From assembly GCA_036337945.1 (NCBI GenBank), contig JAYZDF010000038.1:1-32505 (forward strand): a stretch of DNA of 32,505 bases, read 5' to 3'. Position 1 is the first letter of the stretch. Each line of letters begins with the position of its first letter. Position numbers and translations under genes: made by a program. Shown piece by piece: positions 15,725-23,988 of the stretch. The DNA comes from JAYZDF01 sp036337945. Lineage in GTDB: Bacteria > Myxococcota > Kuafuiibacteriia > Kuafuiibacteriales > Kuafuiibacteriaceae. The notes under the pieces are model-generated. The model had not been told where the DNA came from. It did no database searches and was given only the letters and a program-made list of their open reading frames with translations.

Positions 15725-17170
15725 ATGTGCCGCAAATCAAACAACTGTTCGATCTATTATTATCTGAGTTTTTTGACTTTGTCTGGGTTTGTCTTTGCCT
15801 GCGCGAGTGATCCCGTACGCCAAACAATACCACGTCAAAGCATAGAAGCCGATAGTCGCGTTGAGACCAGTGTTGATAGTGGCGTTGCTACTTCGAGCGA
15901 TGCCGCGACTTTCTCTGACGCTGAGGAAATGGAGCTAAGCGATACGGGCCATTCTGAGGAAGCCGATGCGGGAGCAATCACCTACCCTGACGCCGAAGCT
16001 CCAGCAATGCAATTCAATCCAACAGCCTGCACCACAACGAACCCACAGATGGGCGAATGTGAATGTAGTACCGAGCCAGGATTTACGACCTACGCCTTTA
16101 ATCATGCCGGTCAGCAACGTTGTTTAACTGTCTTTGTAGACCCAAATAATCGACAAGTCCCGAAACCACTTGTAATCCAACCAAACTGCTACTCGGCAAA
16201 CCGACTCGAGCCTGCGGGCAAGGCAAATTCCGCTCGAAACTTCGGTTTCCACACGATGTTTCTCACCAGCGCGGACGGGAACTGGGAGTTTCCCAATGAC
16301 AATAGAATCAATCAATCAAACTATCAGAGCCAATGCGACGAGACTGCCTCAAAAGATATCGGCTATCTCCAAGGAGTCTTTGAGGTCGTAGATGATTTGA
16401 TCGCGAATCAAGTCGTCGATCCACAGAAAGTATTTATTTCCGGATTCAGTCAAAATTCTATGTTCGCTTTATTCGCAGCCACGTGCTTTTCCGATCGAAT
16501 TGCAGGCATATGGCAAGGCGGGTCAGGCTTGTTCAGCGCGAGCGACGGCTCAACTCCACTGCCCCAATGTGAAGGAGTATGCACAAGGAGCGATTTTTTG
16601 ACATACAACAGACAATGTCGACAGCAAGCACCATGTTCCGATTGTGAATATTTCCCGGTGTATCCTGCGCAAACCTCCAAACCGATTAAAAGCTGCATTT
16701 TCATGTATGAGAACGACAGCGCAGCGGCAACCACGGCGGTCCCGGCGTATCGAGCCTTGAAAAACGAGGGCCATGACCCAACGTTGCTTATTTTCTCGGC
16801 CGATAATTCTATTAACCTAGGAGGTCATCGAAATCCCGTCAATGAATGGGCATGGATAACGAGCTGTCTAGGGTTTCAAGATGAATGCTCTACGGACTGC
16901 TCGAATGCGGTGGTTCAGTGCATCAATAGATTCCGAACCAATTTCCGTGACCGAGACGGTAATTCATTTGATTTTGGAAATCCTATGCACCGAAACATCG
17001 CAAGCTTTGAATATAGTCAATGTTTAGTGCGCATGAACAACCTCTGCGCGAAAGGGTGTTCCGCGACCGACGCAATGCTTACTTTGTTCGAAACAGTTGG
17101 ATGCAAATGCACAAGTTCTGATAGCACCTGTAACTGCCAAGTTGCGAACGTACCCGAAAACTGTCGATAA
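15725..17170 (+). CDS. Secreted LpqC/PHB-depolymerase-like esterase lipoprotein
   Basis: ATG 15725 gives 481 residues with a lipoprotein signal ending VFAC (Cys26); a TTG at 15665 would add 20 unlikely residues. Residues about 27-95 form an Asp/Ala/Ser/Glu-rich tether. The rest resembles the alpha/beta-hydrolase fold of PHB depolymerases and feruloyl esterases: PKPLVIQPNC in the first strand, and the nucleophile elbow ISGFSQNSMFALFAA (GxSxxS) with Ser as nucleophile. GGHRNP near 385 may hold the catalytic His. More than 25 cysteines in the mature part suggest many disulfides in an extracellular enzyme. The C-terminal 100 residues are a Cys-rich extension I do not recognise. The substrate is not determined. 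Confidence 0.8.
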   Translation: MCRKSNNCSIYYYLSFLTLSGFVFACASDPVRQTIPRQSIEADSRVETSVDSGVATSSDAATFSDAEEMELSDTGHSEEADAGAITYPDAEAPAMQFNPTACTTTNPQMGECECSTEPGFTTYAFNHAGQQRCLTVFVDPNNRQVPKPLVIQPNCYSANRLEPAGKANSARNFGFHTMFLTSADGNWEFPNDNRINQSNYQSQCDETASKDIGYLQGVFEVVDDLIANQVVDPQKVFISGFSQNSMFALFAATCFSDRIAGIWQGGSGLFSASDGSTPLPQCEGVCTRSDFLTYNRQCRQQAPCSDCEYFPVYPAQTSKPIKSCIFMYENDSAAATTAVPAYRALKNEGHDPTLLIFSADNSINLGGHRNPVNEWAWITSCLGFQDECSTDCSNAVVQCINRFRTNFRDRDGNSFDFGNPMHRNIASFEYSQCLVRMNNLCAKGCSATDAMLTLFETVGCKCTSSDSTCNCQVANVPENCR

Positions 17171-17194
17171 TGCTTTAGAGAAAAGAGAGGCTCT

Positions 17195-18694
17195 TTATTT
17201 AGGCTGCTCTTCGACAATTTCAAGAACAAAGTCCGCGGCACGAAGATATTCGATGTCTTTGTTGATATCTACGAAGGTCATCGGATGACGTTCTAGCCAG
17301 TCTGCTGAAAAGTATAGAATCATACCTTGACTCGTGGTCTTGACCTCTATCGCGCGCGGTGCCTGGTCGCCCCGACTGCGCTGTAGGGTCGTCGCAAGTC
17401 GAAGAATTATAGATAGGTGCTTAGCCATTGACCCGTATCGCTCTGGTAAATCATCGACTGCTTCTGGGTGAAACTTCCGGCGATGGTTTCGTATGATTGC
17501 AGACAATACTCGTTGAGCGTTCCGTGAAAAGCCTGCCATATCTGCATTTTCCACTAAATACGCGCTGTGCTTGTGAAAGCCAGTGTGTGAAATAGAACTT
17601 CCGATCTCGTGTAGGTAACAGGCCCATCTGAGTAACTTACGCGCGGCCGGTTCCTCAAACTGCCAATTATTTCTAACCTGCTCGTATATGCCCTCGGCAA
17701 CTCGGTGCACTTGCTTCGCATGAGTTATATCAACTTGGTAGCGATCACAGTACCATTCTACAGTTTTCTCTCGAACGTCTTCGTGTTGTAAACGACCAAC
17801 GAGGTCAAATAACACCCCTTCCCTTAGTGCACCTGGAGAAGGCGTCATTTCTTCTATTTTCATCACACTGAAGACGGCACGCAATATCGCGACACCACCA
17901 GCAATGACCGACTTTCTATTCTCAAGAAGTCCGGGAATATCTAACTCATCAACATGCCCGCATTCGATCAGGCTTCGTTTGAGTAATTTTACACTCTTCT
18001 TCGTGATTGTTCCCTGCGACCACCGATTGGCTTTCAGGATTTTTTGGACGGCATGAATTGTCCCAGAGCAGCCTATGGCAGCGTCCCATCCACGGGAGCG
18101 ATAGATTGCGACGAGAGGCCGCAGTTCCGCCCGGGCAGCAACTTCAGCCTGCTCAAAGTTTTCTTCAGTGATATATCCATCCACAAAAAAGCGCTTCGAG
18201 TAACTCACGCAACCCATAAACAAACTATCGGCTTCAAAAATCTCGGCGCCATCGCCTACGATACATTCAGTGCTTCCACCGCCGATATCTACTACAAACT
18301 TTCGTTTTGTATCCAAAGAGAGGGTTTGAATGACACCCAAATATATCAAGCGGGCCTCTTCTCTGCCCGCGATAATTTCAATCGGATGTCCCAGTACTTT
18401 TCCCGCTTTCTTCAGAAAAGCACGGCCATTCTTAGCTTTTCTTAGAGCGTTGGTTCCCACCGCTCGAACTCGACCAACTTTTAGTTCGCGGACACGCTGC
18501 CCAAACTGTTCTAAACATTCCAACGCCCTTGCTTCGGCTTCGGCTGTAATATTCCCACGCTTGTCGAAACCCGCGGCTAGTTGAACGCGATCGCGTAGGC
18601 GGTCGATAATCTTTAGGCGATCATCTTCAAGACGGGCCACGATCATATGGAAACTATTTGAACCCAAATCTACTGCGGCCAATTGGTCGGGCAT
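17195..18694 (-). CDS. ppx: Exopolyphosphatase / guanosine pentaphosphatase (Ppx/GppA)
   Basis: 499 residues, close to E. coli Ppx (513). The ASKHA ATPase-like domain starts AAVDLGSNSFHMIVA (7-20). The second phosphate loop is VVDIGGGSTEC (135-144), with Glu112 in GREEARL nearby. The C-terminal half is an HD-like domain including CYLHEIG (about 359-365) and HKHSAYL. Ppx removes terminal phosphates from polyphosphate; GppA converts pppGpp to ppGpp, and the two cannot be told apart here. The gene lies 76 bases downstream of ylqF on the same strand, possibly co-transcribed. It converges on the esterase gene with a 24-base gap. Confidence 0.93.
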   Translation of the reverse strand: MPDQLAAVDLGSNSFHMIVARLEDDRLKIIDRLRDRVQLAAGFDKRGNITAEAEARALECLEQFGQRVRELKVGRVRAVGTNALRKAKNGRAFLKKAGKVLGHPIEIIAGREEARLIYLGVIQTLSLDTKRKFVVDIGGGSTECIVGDGAEIFEADSLFMGCVSYSKRFFVDGYITEENFEQAEVAARAELRPLVAIYRSRGWDAAIGCSGTIHAVQKILKANRWSQGTITKKSVKLLKRSLIECGHVDELDIPGLLENRKSVIAGGVAILRAVFSVMKIEEMTPSPGALREGVLFDLVGRLQHEDVREKTVEWYCDRYQVDITHAKQVHRVAEGIYEQVRNNWQFEEPAARKLLRWACYLHEIGSSISHTGFHKHSAYLVENADMAGFSRNAQRVLSAIIRNHRRKFHPEAVDDLPERYGSMAKHLSIILRLATTLQRSRGDQAPRAIEVKTTSQGMILYFSADWLERHPMTFVDINKDIEYLRAADFVLEIVEEQPK

Positions 18695-18770
18695 ATATGA
18701 TTTCTAACGCAATACTGTTCTAGGAGCCAGAGTCAGAAGGCGAAGAATCAAACATCGCTGGTCAGTATCA

Positions 18771-19610
18771 CTATGATTCGTAGTCGGAAGGTAACTCAAG
18801 TGTCAGGGGACCAATGATACCTTGGCGCAATTCATGAATGAGTAACTCACTGACTTTGTGAAAATCAATTTCGCCACCATGTGTGATGCAGACTCTCTTC
18901 TTCGCAATCGCTTTAAGTACTTCTAAAGGTTCGGGACTGAGTTCCTGAAGCTTGTATCTCTTCTGTAAGGCTTCAGAATAATGAGTCATGAGATATCGTA
19001 AGGCAAAAGTAGCAATATCTGTGCTGTCGACAACCGAGTCCTTGATCGCGCCGGTCACAGCTAATCGATAACCACATTCAGGGGGATCTAATTTTGGCCA
19101 AAGGAATCCAGGTGTATCCACGAGAATCGTATTCTGATCGATGCGAACCTGCTGTTGCTGCTTTGTCACCGCCGGTTTATTACCTGTCTTGGCGATAGCA
19201 CGACCGGTCAAAGTGTTGATGATCGTCGACTTACCAACGTTAGGAATTCCCAAAATCAACATCATATCGGGACGCGACCTGCTCTTCTTACCAATCAATC
19301 TCTTTCTAAGCTTCCGAAGCGACGACTTTACCTTTTTAGGGTTTTCTCTTGTTACGTCAATCGCGGTGACGCCTTCTTGTGCGTCGAAATATTCCATCCA
19401 CGCCTTTGTTTTGGCCGCTTCCGCCAGATCGGATTTGTTCAACAGCTTGAGACAAGGTGTATCACCTCGAATTTTTTGGATCAGCGGATTTTCGCTACTA
19501 AATGGTATTCGGGCATCGAGAATTTCAATGATGAGGTCAATCCTAGGCATCAGCTCGGCAATTTCTCGCTTCGCCTTATTCATATGACCTGGAAACCAAT
19601 TGATAGCCAT
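18771..19610 (-). CDS. ylqF: Ribosome biogenesis GTPase YlqF/RbgA
   Basis: 279 residues, the family's usual length. It starts INWFPGHMNKAKREI, the family hallmark. The GTPase motifs are circularly permuted: G4 NKSD (58-61) comes before G1 GIPNVGKST (121-129), then G3 DTPG (165-168). The C-terminal helical domain (about 175-275) follows. RbgA acts late in 50S subunit assembly in the cytoplasm. The gene precedes ppx on the same strand and is divergent from the 131-residue CxLCDITH protein. Confidence 0.95.
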   Translation of the reverse strand: MAINWFPGHMNKAKREIAELMPRIDLIIEILDARIPFSSENPLIQKIRGDTPCLKLLNKSDLAEAAKTKAWMEYFDAQEGVTAIDVTRENPKKVKSSLRKLRKRLIGKKSRSRPDMMLILGIPNVGKSTIINTLTGRAIAKTGNKPAVTKQQQQVRIDQNTILVDTPGFLWPKLDPPECGYRLAVTGAIKDSVVDSTDIATFALRYLMTHYSEALQKRYKLQELSPEPLEVLKAIAKKRVCITHGGEIDFHKVSELLIHELRQGIIGPLTLELPSDYES

Positions 19611-19643
19611 AATGCCCTATGGCTTTCGCACAGAAGTACCACA

Positions 19644-19690
19644 TTGTGAATCAGCAATCATGACTTTATCTCAGACGCTCGTGAGAGCGT
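19644..19690 (+). promoter_or_regulatory. Candidate promoter with overlapping inverted repeat
   Basis: TTGTGA (19644-19649) and TATCTC (19667-19672) are separated by 17 bases and may be -35 and -10 elements for the gene at 19716. A perfect inverted repeat, ACGCTC (19675-19680) and GAGCGT (19685-19690) around GTGA, sits at the expected transcription start. It could be an operator or a leader hairpin. The -10 match is only moderate. Confidence 0.3.
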
Positions 19691-19715
19691 GCTAAATTCA
19701 GTTTAGGCAAATCAG

Positions 19716-20111
19716 ATGACCGAAAAAAATCGACAAGTCATAAGATTTATTGGCGTTTATCACGCCAACGGAAGCCTTTTGGGAGAGGTTCGTTATTTAT
19801 TCACAAAACTTGTTGGCTCGGGGAGTTGTTCACTCTGCGATATCACTCATAGCGGCCTGTCCAAAAATAAGACCTGGAGTAATTGCGAAAAACAGCTTCC
19901 CGTCCCCATCGAGTTCTTTCACCTGGACGAGCTTACACCAGAACTCGAAGCACTCACGCGTAACCAAACCCCCTGTGTGGTTGCTGAAGACAGCACGCAA
20001 CTGAAAATAGCTGTCTCTGCTGAGCAATTGAATCACCTCATCGGCCAACCTGAAGCACTATTTCAAAAACTTATGGAGCTTCTCGGGAAATCTAGAGAAC
20101 AAAGCGAATAA
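19716..20111 (+). CDS. Conserved small protein with CxLCDITH motif, function unknown
   Basis: 131 residues. No signal peptide or membrane segment is seen. The segment FIGVYHANGSLLGEVRYLF (about 11-29) is followed by SCSLCDITHSG (about 37-47), with two Cys and a His that could bind a metal or act in redox chemistry. The segment LPVPIEFFHLDELTPEL comes later, and the C-terminus is a helical tail. I have the impression that the CxLCDITH arrangement recurs in uncharacterised bacterial proteins, but I know no function. It is divergent from ylqF and 78 bases upstream of rnhA, on the same strand as rnhA. Coding status is supported by length, ATG, and the lack of a better frame. Confidence 0.75.
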   Translation: MTEKNRQVIRFIGVYHANGSLLGEVRYLFTKLVGSGSCSLCDITHSGLSKNKTWSNCEKQLPVPIEFFHLDELTPELEALTRNQTPCVVAEDSTQLKIAVSAEQLNHLIGQPEALFQKLMELLGKSREQSE

Positions 20112-20189
20112 TCCACTCAAGCAGTTAAGAAGAAATTTTATTTTGAATCAATAGACTTACTAACCGTAAACTGCGATGAGGAGATCATC

Positions 20190-20636
20190 GTGAATTCTCG
20201 TGAGGCAGTGATTCAAATTTTTACGGATGGCGGATGCCGCGGCAATCCCGGACTCGGTGGCTGGGGTGCTCTTTTACGGTTTGGTGATAGAGAAAAAACT
20301 ATCCAGGGAAGCGAAGCGAATACCACCAACAATCGAATGGAACTCACCGCAGTGATTCGAGCGCTTGAAGCGGTCAAACGCCCACTACCCATACGAATCA
20401 CGACCGATTCTCAGTACGTCAAAAACGGAATCACCAGTTGGATTCATAACTGGAAACGAAACGGCTGGAAGACCTCAGCCCGAAAACCTGTCAAAAATGT
20501 AGACCTCTGGATGGAGTTAGATGAACTCTCTGAACAATTCACGATAGAATGGGCCTGGATTAAGGGTCACAGTGGACACCGTGAAAATGAAATCGCCGAC
20601 GCGCTCGCCAATGCCGCGATGGATGACCACGTTTAG
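20190..20636 (+). CDS. rnhA: Ribonuclease HI
   Basis: 148 residues, typical length. The four catalytic carboxylates are in place: Asp13 in FTDGGCRGNPG, Glu51 in NNRMELTAV, Asp73 in TTDSQYV and Asp137 in NEIADALA; His127 is in KGHSGH. It degrades the RNA strand of RNA:DNA hybrids in the cytoplasm. The basic handle region (WKRNGWKTSARKPVKN) is present. The start is GTG at 20190 with a good GAGGAG about 6 bases upstream. It lies between the CxLCDITH gene and the SDR gene; no operon evidence beyond orientation. Confidence 0.96.
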   Translation: MNSREAVIQIFTDGGCRGNPGLGGWGALLRFGDREKTIQGSEANTTNNRMELTAVIRALEAVKRPLPIRITTDSQYVKNGITSWIHNWKRNGWKTSARKPVKNVDLWMELDELSEQFTIEWAWIKGHSGHRENEIADALANAAMDDHV

Positions 20637-20714
20637 TTTTTTTGAGCACGCGAATATTGATGCCTGAACCTGAACTACGAAAAAAAGCTCTTTTTTGCCG
20701 AGAGTCGAATTAAT

Positions 20715-21824
20715 ATGTCGAAGGTTGTTCTACTAACTGGTGCCACTGGACACCTTGGAAATTCTCTCATCCCTGAAATTCTTCAGAACGAGGATGCGCA
20801 AATATTGGCGCTTGTTCGTGCCAAAAATCCAGAGCACTACTCCAACAGAGTTGAACGACTGTATAAAAAGCACGGTACTTGCGATGGCCGACTGTCTTTC
20901 ATCAAAGGCGATGTAGGCAGCGAAGCACTTGGTTTGACGTCCGATGATTTAGCTAAGGTCCACAGTACAGTTACACACCTCATTCTTTCCGCAGCCAGCG
21001 TACGATTTGATATGTGTGAGGACCTGGCTGCCCAACAAAACATCAAAGCGACCGCAACAATGCTGAAACTTGCGGGACAGCTAAAAGACCAAGGGCAGCT
21101 ACAGCGTTACGACCACGTAAGCACTTGCTATGTCGCTGGCCGACGGCAGGGACTCGTGTATGAGCATGAAAACGACGAAGGTCAAAGTTTTCGTAATTCT
21201 TACGAATGGTCAAAATGCCAAGCAGAGATACGGGTTCGTAAGGCGATGAGCGAAGGGCTTCCAGCGGCGATTCATCGACCTGCGATCATTGTCGGAGAAC
21301 AGCAGTCAGGTGAAACACAGTCCTTTAACGTGATCTATTGGCCATTGAAAGTGTACGCCAATGGATGGTGGAGAACCTTTCCGGGCAATAAAGACGCAAA
21401 AGTAGATATCGTCCCTGTGGACTTCGTATCCAAGGCCATCGCGACGATACATCGGCAACCTGAGACGCTAGGCAAATGCTTCCACCTCGCCGTAGGAAAA
21501 GAGGCTCCCAGCGTCTCCCAACTGGAAGCCATCGCGCGAGAGATCATTGGAGGACCACCCGTTCGATACGTGCCGCAAAAGCTATACAAGAGATTCGTGC
21601 GACCATTTCTTTTCCCGTTACGTCTCACCAAGCGCGGAAAGATGATTCGACGCGGTGGCGATGCATTTATGCCCTACTTCGAATACAATCCGACCTTCGA
21701 TACAAGCAACGCAGAGCGTGCATTAGGCTCTCTGAAACCGCCTCGCGTTCAAGATTATATCCGAGAAATTTTCAAGTTTGCGGTACAAGCCAATTTCGGC
21801 CAAAATCAAGCTTCTAAAAAATAA
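20715..21824 (+). CDS. Extended SDR, NAD(P)-dependent acyl/thioester-reductase-like protein
   Basis: 369 residues. The nucleotide-binding motif TGATGHLG (8-15) starts the Rossmann fold. The segment LSAASVRFD (about 91-99) follows. The active-site Ser is in HVSTCYVAG (about 134-142), and Tyr163/Lys167 are in SYEWSKCQAE (YxxxK). The arrangement is that of the NAD-binding-4 (male-sterility/thioester reductase) branch of extended SDRs, which reduce acyl-CoA or acyl-carrier-bound thioesters. A basic, hydrophobic patch near 285-305 (YKRFVRPFLFPLRLTKRGK) may touch membrane. No adenylation or carrier domain is fused and none is nearby, so the substrate is unknown. Confidence 0.82.
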   Translation: MSKVVLLTGATGHLGNSLIPEILQNEDAQILALVRAKNPEHYSNRVERLYKKHGTCDGRLSFIKGDVGSEALGLTSDDLAKVHSTVTHLILSAASVRFDMCEDLAAQQNIKATATMLKLAGQLKDQGQLQRYDHVSTCYVAGRRQGLVYEHENDEGQSFRNSYEWSKCQAEIRVRKAMSEGLPAAIHRPAIIVGEQQSGETQSFNVIYWPLKVYANGWWRTFPGNKDAKVDIVPVDFVSKAIATIHRQPETLGKCFHLAVGKEAPSVSQLEAIAREIIGGPPVRYVPQKLYKRFVRPFLFPLRLTKRGKMIRRGGDAFMPYFEYNPTFDTSNAERALGSLKPPRVQDYIREIFKFAVQANFGQNQASKK

Positions 21825-21884
21825 CGAATTCGAACACTGCAGTAAGATCTAAGGTCGCCGTCCGTGTATACTTTGGCTGCCGCT

Positions 21885-22796
21885 ATGAGCGTCTCAACGG
21901 AACATTACGATTGCGAATCCTGTGGAGCAGGCCTCGTCGTATCTGATGTTCAACGCTCCTTGGTGTGCCCATATTGTGCCTCACCATCGGTCATCCACCG
22001 GGAACCAGAAAAGGACAGACCTTCACCGGATTTTGTTATTCCATTTGTTATCGAAGACAAAACCGCCTCAGAAAAAGTCAAAGCCTTCCTGCGTTCCAAG
22101 TATTTTGCTCCCTCTTCCTTGAAGGAAGCCAAGCTCGACAACATTCGAGGAATTTATCTTCCCAGTTATCTCTACACTGCCTGTGCAGATTCCGAGTACC
22201 GAGCGGAAATTGGCGAGGAGTACTTGGACGAAGAGAAATATCAAGCCAGAGATCAAAACGGGAAATTCGTCACCAAAACTCGTACGGTGGTTCGAACCGA
22301 ATGGTACACCTTGAAGGGAAGGCATTCGATGTACCTCAAAGATATTGTCGTCAGCGCATCAGCGGGACTGCCGAACCACGAGTTAGAGGCCGTCGAACCG
22401 TTTGATTTACGATTTATCCGCCGCTATGCACCCGCGATTATATCAGGATGGATTGCAGAAGAAGCTTCCTTATCTAAAGCCGAGAGCAAGAGTTCTGCTC
22501 ATGAAGAATCAATGGCGGAGATAGGAACTACACTCAACCGTTTTCTTCCCGGCGATAAACATAGGAACTTAAGTTATTCTACTGATCTTCGGAGCGAAAC
22601 CGTCGCATTGTGCCTTCTCCCGCTTTGGGTATTCGCCGTTCGATATCATCCTAAGAAACCTCCACTTCGACTCATCGTCAATGGCCAGACCGGTGAAGCA
22701 GGAGGACACGTACCGACCTCTTGGGTGAAAGTGCTCATTCTTTTGAGCGTACTCATAGGAATCGGGCTTCTCGCATATTTCTGGAGTACTCAATGA
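21885..22796 (+). CDS. Zinc-ribbon protein with C-terminal membrane anchor (paralogue 1)
   Basis: From ATG 21885, 303 residues; GTG 21864 would add seven and has AAGG upstream, so the start is open. A zinc ribbon is formed by Cys10, Cys13, Cys28 and Cys31 (CESCGAG, CPYC). A domain of about 230 residues follows, with KVKAFLRSKYFAPSSLKEA near 65-83, a YLPSYLYTA segment, and DIVVSASAGL. One hydrophobic helix close to the C-terminus (about 281-299, after TSWVKVL) should act as a tail anchor, leaving the bulk in the cytoplasm. It overlaps the next gene by 4 bases (ATGA). The two proteins align in the same order over their whole length. Function unknown. Confidence 0.82.
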   Translation: MSVSTEHYDCESCGAGLVVSDVQRSLVCPYCASPSVIHREPEKDRPSPDFVIPFVIEDKTASEKVKAFLRSKYFAPSSLKEAKLDNIRGIYLPSYLYTACADSEYRAEIGEEYLDEEKYQARDQNGKFVTKTRTVVRTEWYTLKGRHSMYLKDIVVSASAGLPNHELEAVEPFDLRFIRRYAPAIISGWIAEEASLSKAESKSSAHEESMAEIGTTLNRFLPGDKHRNLSYSTDLRSETVALCLLPLWVFAVRYHPKKPPLRLIVNGQTGEAGGHVPTSWVKVLILLSVLIGIGLLAYFWSTQ

Positions 22797-23743
22797 ACCA
22801 GCAACGCTGCGAACAATGCTTCTCCGAAATTGAAGCCGAAGACCTGCGCTGTGTGATCTGCGGTGTCGTGACGCCAGAAACCGAAAAACCACCTCGCCCA
22901 GCGATTGAAGTATTGCGTTGTGATAATTGCGGCGCGGCGGTGAGCTACGATGTCAAACATGCGGCACCACGATGCGGATTCTGTGGTTCAACCACTAAGC
23001 TTGAAGAAATTAGTGACCCACTCGAACAAACCGAAAAATACCTGTCACTTGATGTGACCACAGAAGACGCGAGGCAGGCATTCAAAACCTGGCTTGGAGG
23101 GAAAGGCTTCTTCGCGCCAAGTGACCTTTTAGAGCAAACGAAACTGGAGAAGATTCATCCCCTTTGGTGGACGGGATGGGTCTTCGACGCCAAAGCGCAG
23201 GTGAGCTGGACCGCAGACTCGAACGCTAACGCACGAGAATCCGATTGGGCGCCGCACTCTGGTCAAGTCTCGTACAATTTTGACAATGTTCTCATCTCTG
23301 CCTCCCGAGGACTGTCAGATGCTGAAGTTCAAACCTTGGCACCACATTATCGATTAGAAGCAATACAATCGAAAGAAGAACTCCCCAATGACGCGATCAT
23401 TGAGCAATTTGAGACACAGCGTTCGGCGGCTCGGAGCAAAATCATCCACAACATTCAGACGATGGCTGAGGCTCGAGTACACCAAGATGAAGTGCCAGGG
23501 AGCAGAGTACGAAACCTGCACGTGCACTGCTGTTTGGAAGCACTGTCCACGGAACGTATAGCCTTTCCGGTCTACATTCTCGCCTACCGGTATCGCGAAG
23601 AACTGTATCGTGTCGTTTTGCACGGTCAGAAACGAGATGTCATTGCAGGCCGCATGCCTATTTCATGGGCAAAAGTCCTGCTGGTCGCCTCACTCCTACT
23701 CTTGGGGCTAGGCATACTCGGCTACTGGCTGTCTTTGCAGTGA
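22793..23743 (+). CDS. Double zinc-ribbon protein with C-terminal membrane anchor (paralogue 2)
   Basis: 316 residues from the ATG that overlaps the previous stop; an in-frame start further upstream would lie inside that gene and is rejected. Two zinc ribbons are visible: Cys6, Cys9, Cys20, Cys23 and Cys43, Cys46, Cys61, Cys64. The rest mirrors paralogue 1: TWLGGKGFFAPSDLLEQTKL, then LWWTGWVFDA, then VLISASRGLSDAEV, and a final anchor PISWAKVLLVASLLLLGLGI. Tandem duplication with gain or loss of one ribbon is the simplest reading, and coupled translation suggests a heteromer. Function unknown. The role of the ribbons (protein, nucleic acid or just structure) is not shown. Confidence 0.85.
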   Translation: MNQQRCEQCFSEIEAEDLRCVICGVVTPETEKPPRPAIEVLRCDNCGAAVSYDVKHAAPRCGFCGSTTKLEEISDPLEQTEKYLSLDVTTEDARQAFKTWLGGKGFFAPSDLLEQTKLEKIHPLWWTGWVFDAKAQVSWTADSNANARESDWAPHSGQVSYNFDNVLISASRGLSDAEVQTLAPHYRLEAIQSKEELPNDAIIEQFETQRSAARSKIIHNIQTMAEARVHQDEVPGSRVRNLHVHCCLEALSTERIAFPVYILAYRYREELYRVVLHGQKRDVIAGRMPISWAKVLLVASLLLLGLGILGYWLSLQ

Positions 23744-23886
23744 TGAACAAAAGACGTCTACGTCGTCGGATAAACCATCAAAAGCGAACAAAACATCGAG
23801 TCATTATCACACACAACTTAGTCAAATGTGGAGATATCCCCATAAAGGCTTCATTCCACGAACAAAGCTTTATGCGCCTGAAATGA
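23743..23886 (+). CDS. Possible small basic ORF after the zinc-ribbon pair
   Basis: An ATG overlapping the preceding stop (TGATG) opens 47 codons. The product starts MNKRRLRRRINHQKRTKHR, very basic, with no recognisable domain. The overlap resembles coupled translation seen between the two genes before it. No independent ribosome-binding site is seen, and a reading frame of this length can occur by chance. The rest of the stretch 23744-23988 holds nothing else I can support besides the msrA leader. Confidence 0.2.
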   Translation: MNKRRLRRRINHQKRTKHRVIITHNLVKCGDIPIKASFHEQSFMRLK

Positions 23887-23988
23887 ATCCGCTTCGCTCC
23901 CTGTTGATAAACGGTAGCGAGACTCAAAAGCAAACAACCGACATTTGACCGGTTGGCAAATTGAGGCTCGCAGAAAGAGGATATCAAC

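Noticed and set aside
17182..17196. Hairpin AAAGAG/CTCTTT between the convergent esterase and ppx genes
   Set aside because: Six weak pairs with a 3-base loop; T tract too poor on either strand to call.
20680..20696. A-run and T-run inverted repeat before the SDR gene
   Set aside because: Pure A/T arms with GCTC between do not form a stable terminator stem.
21965..22405. ORF of 146 codons overlapping the first zinc-ribbon gene in another frame
   Set aside because: No domain, and the alternative frame carries the Cys4 ribbon and paralogue similarity.
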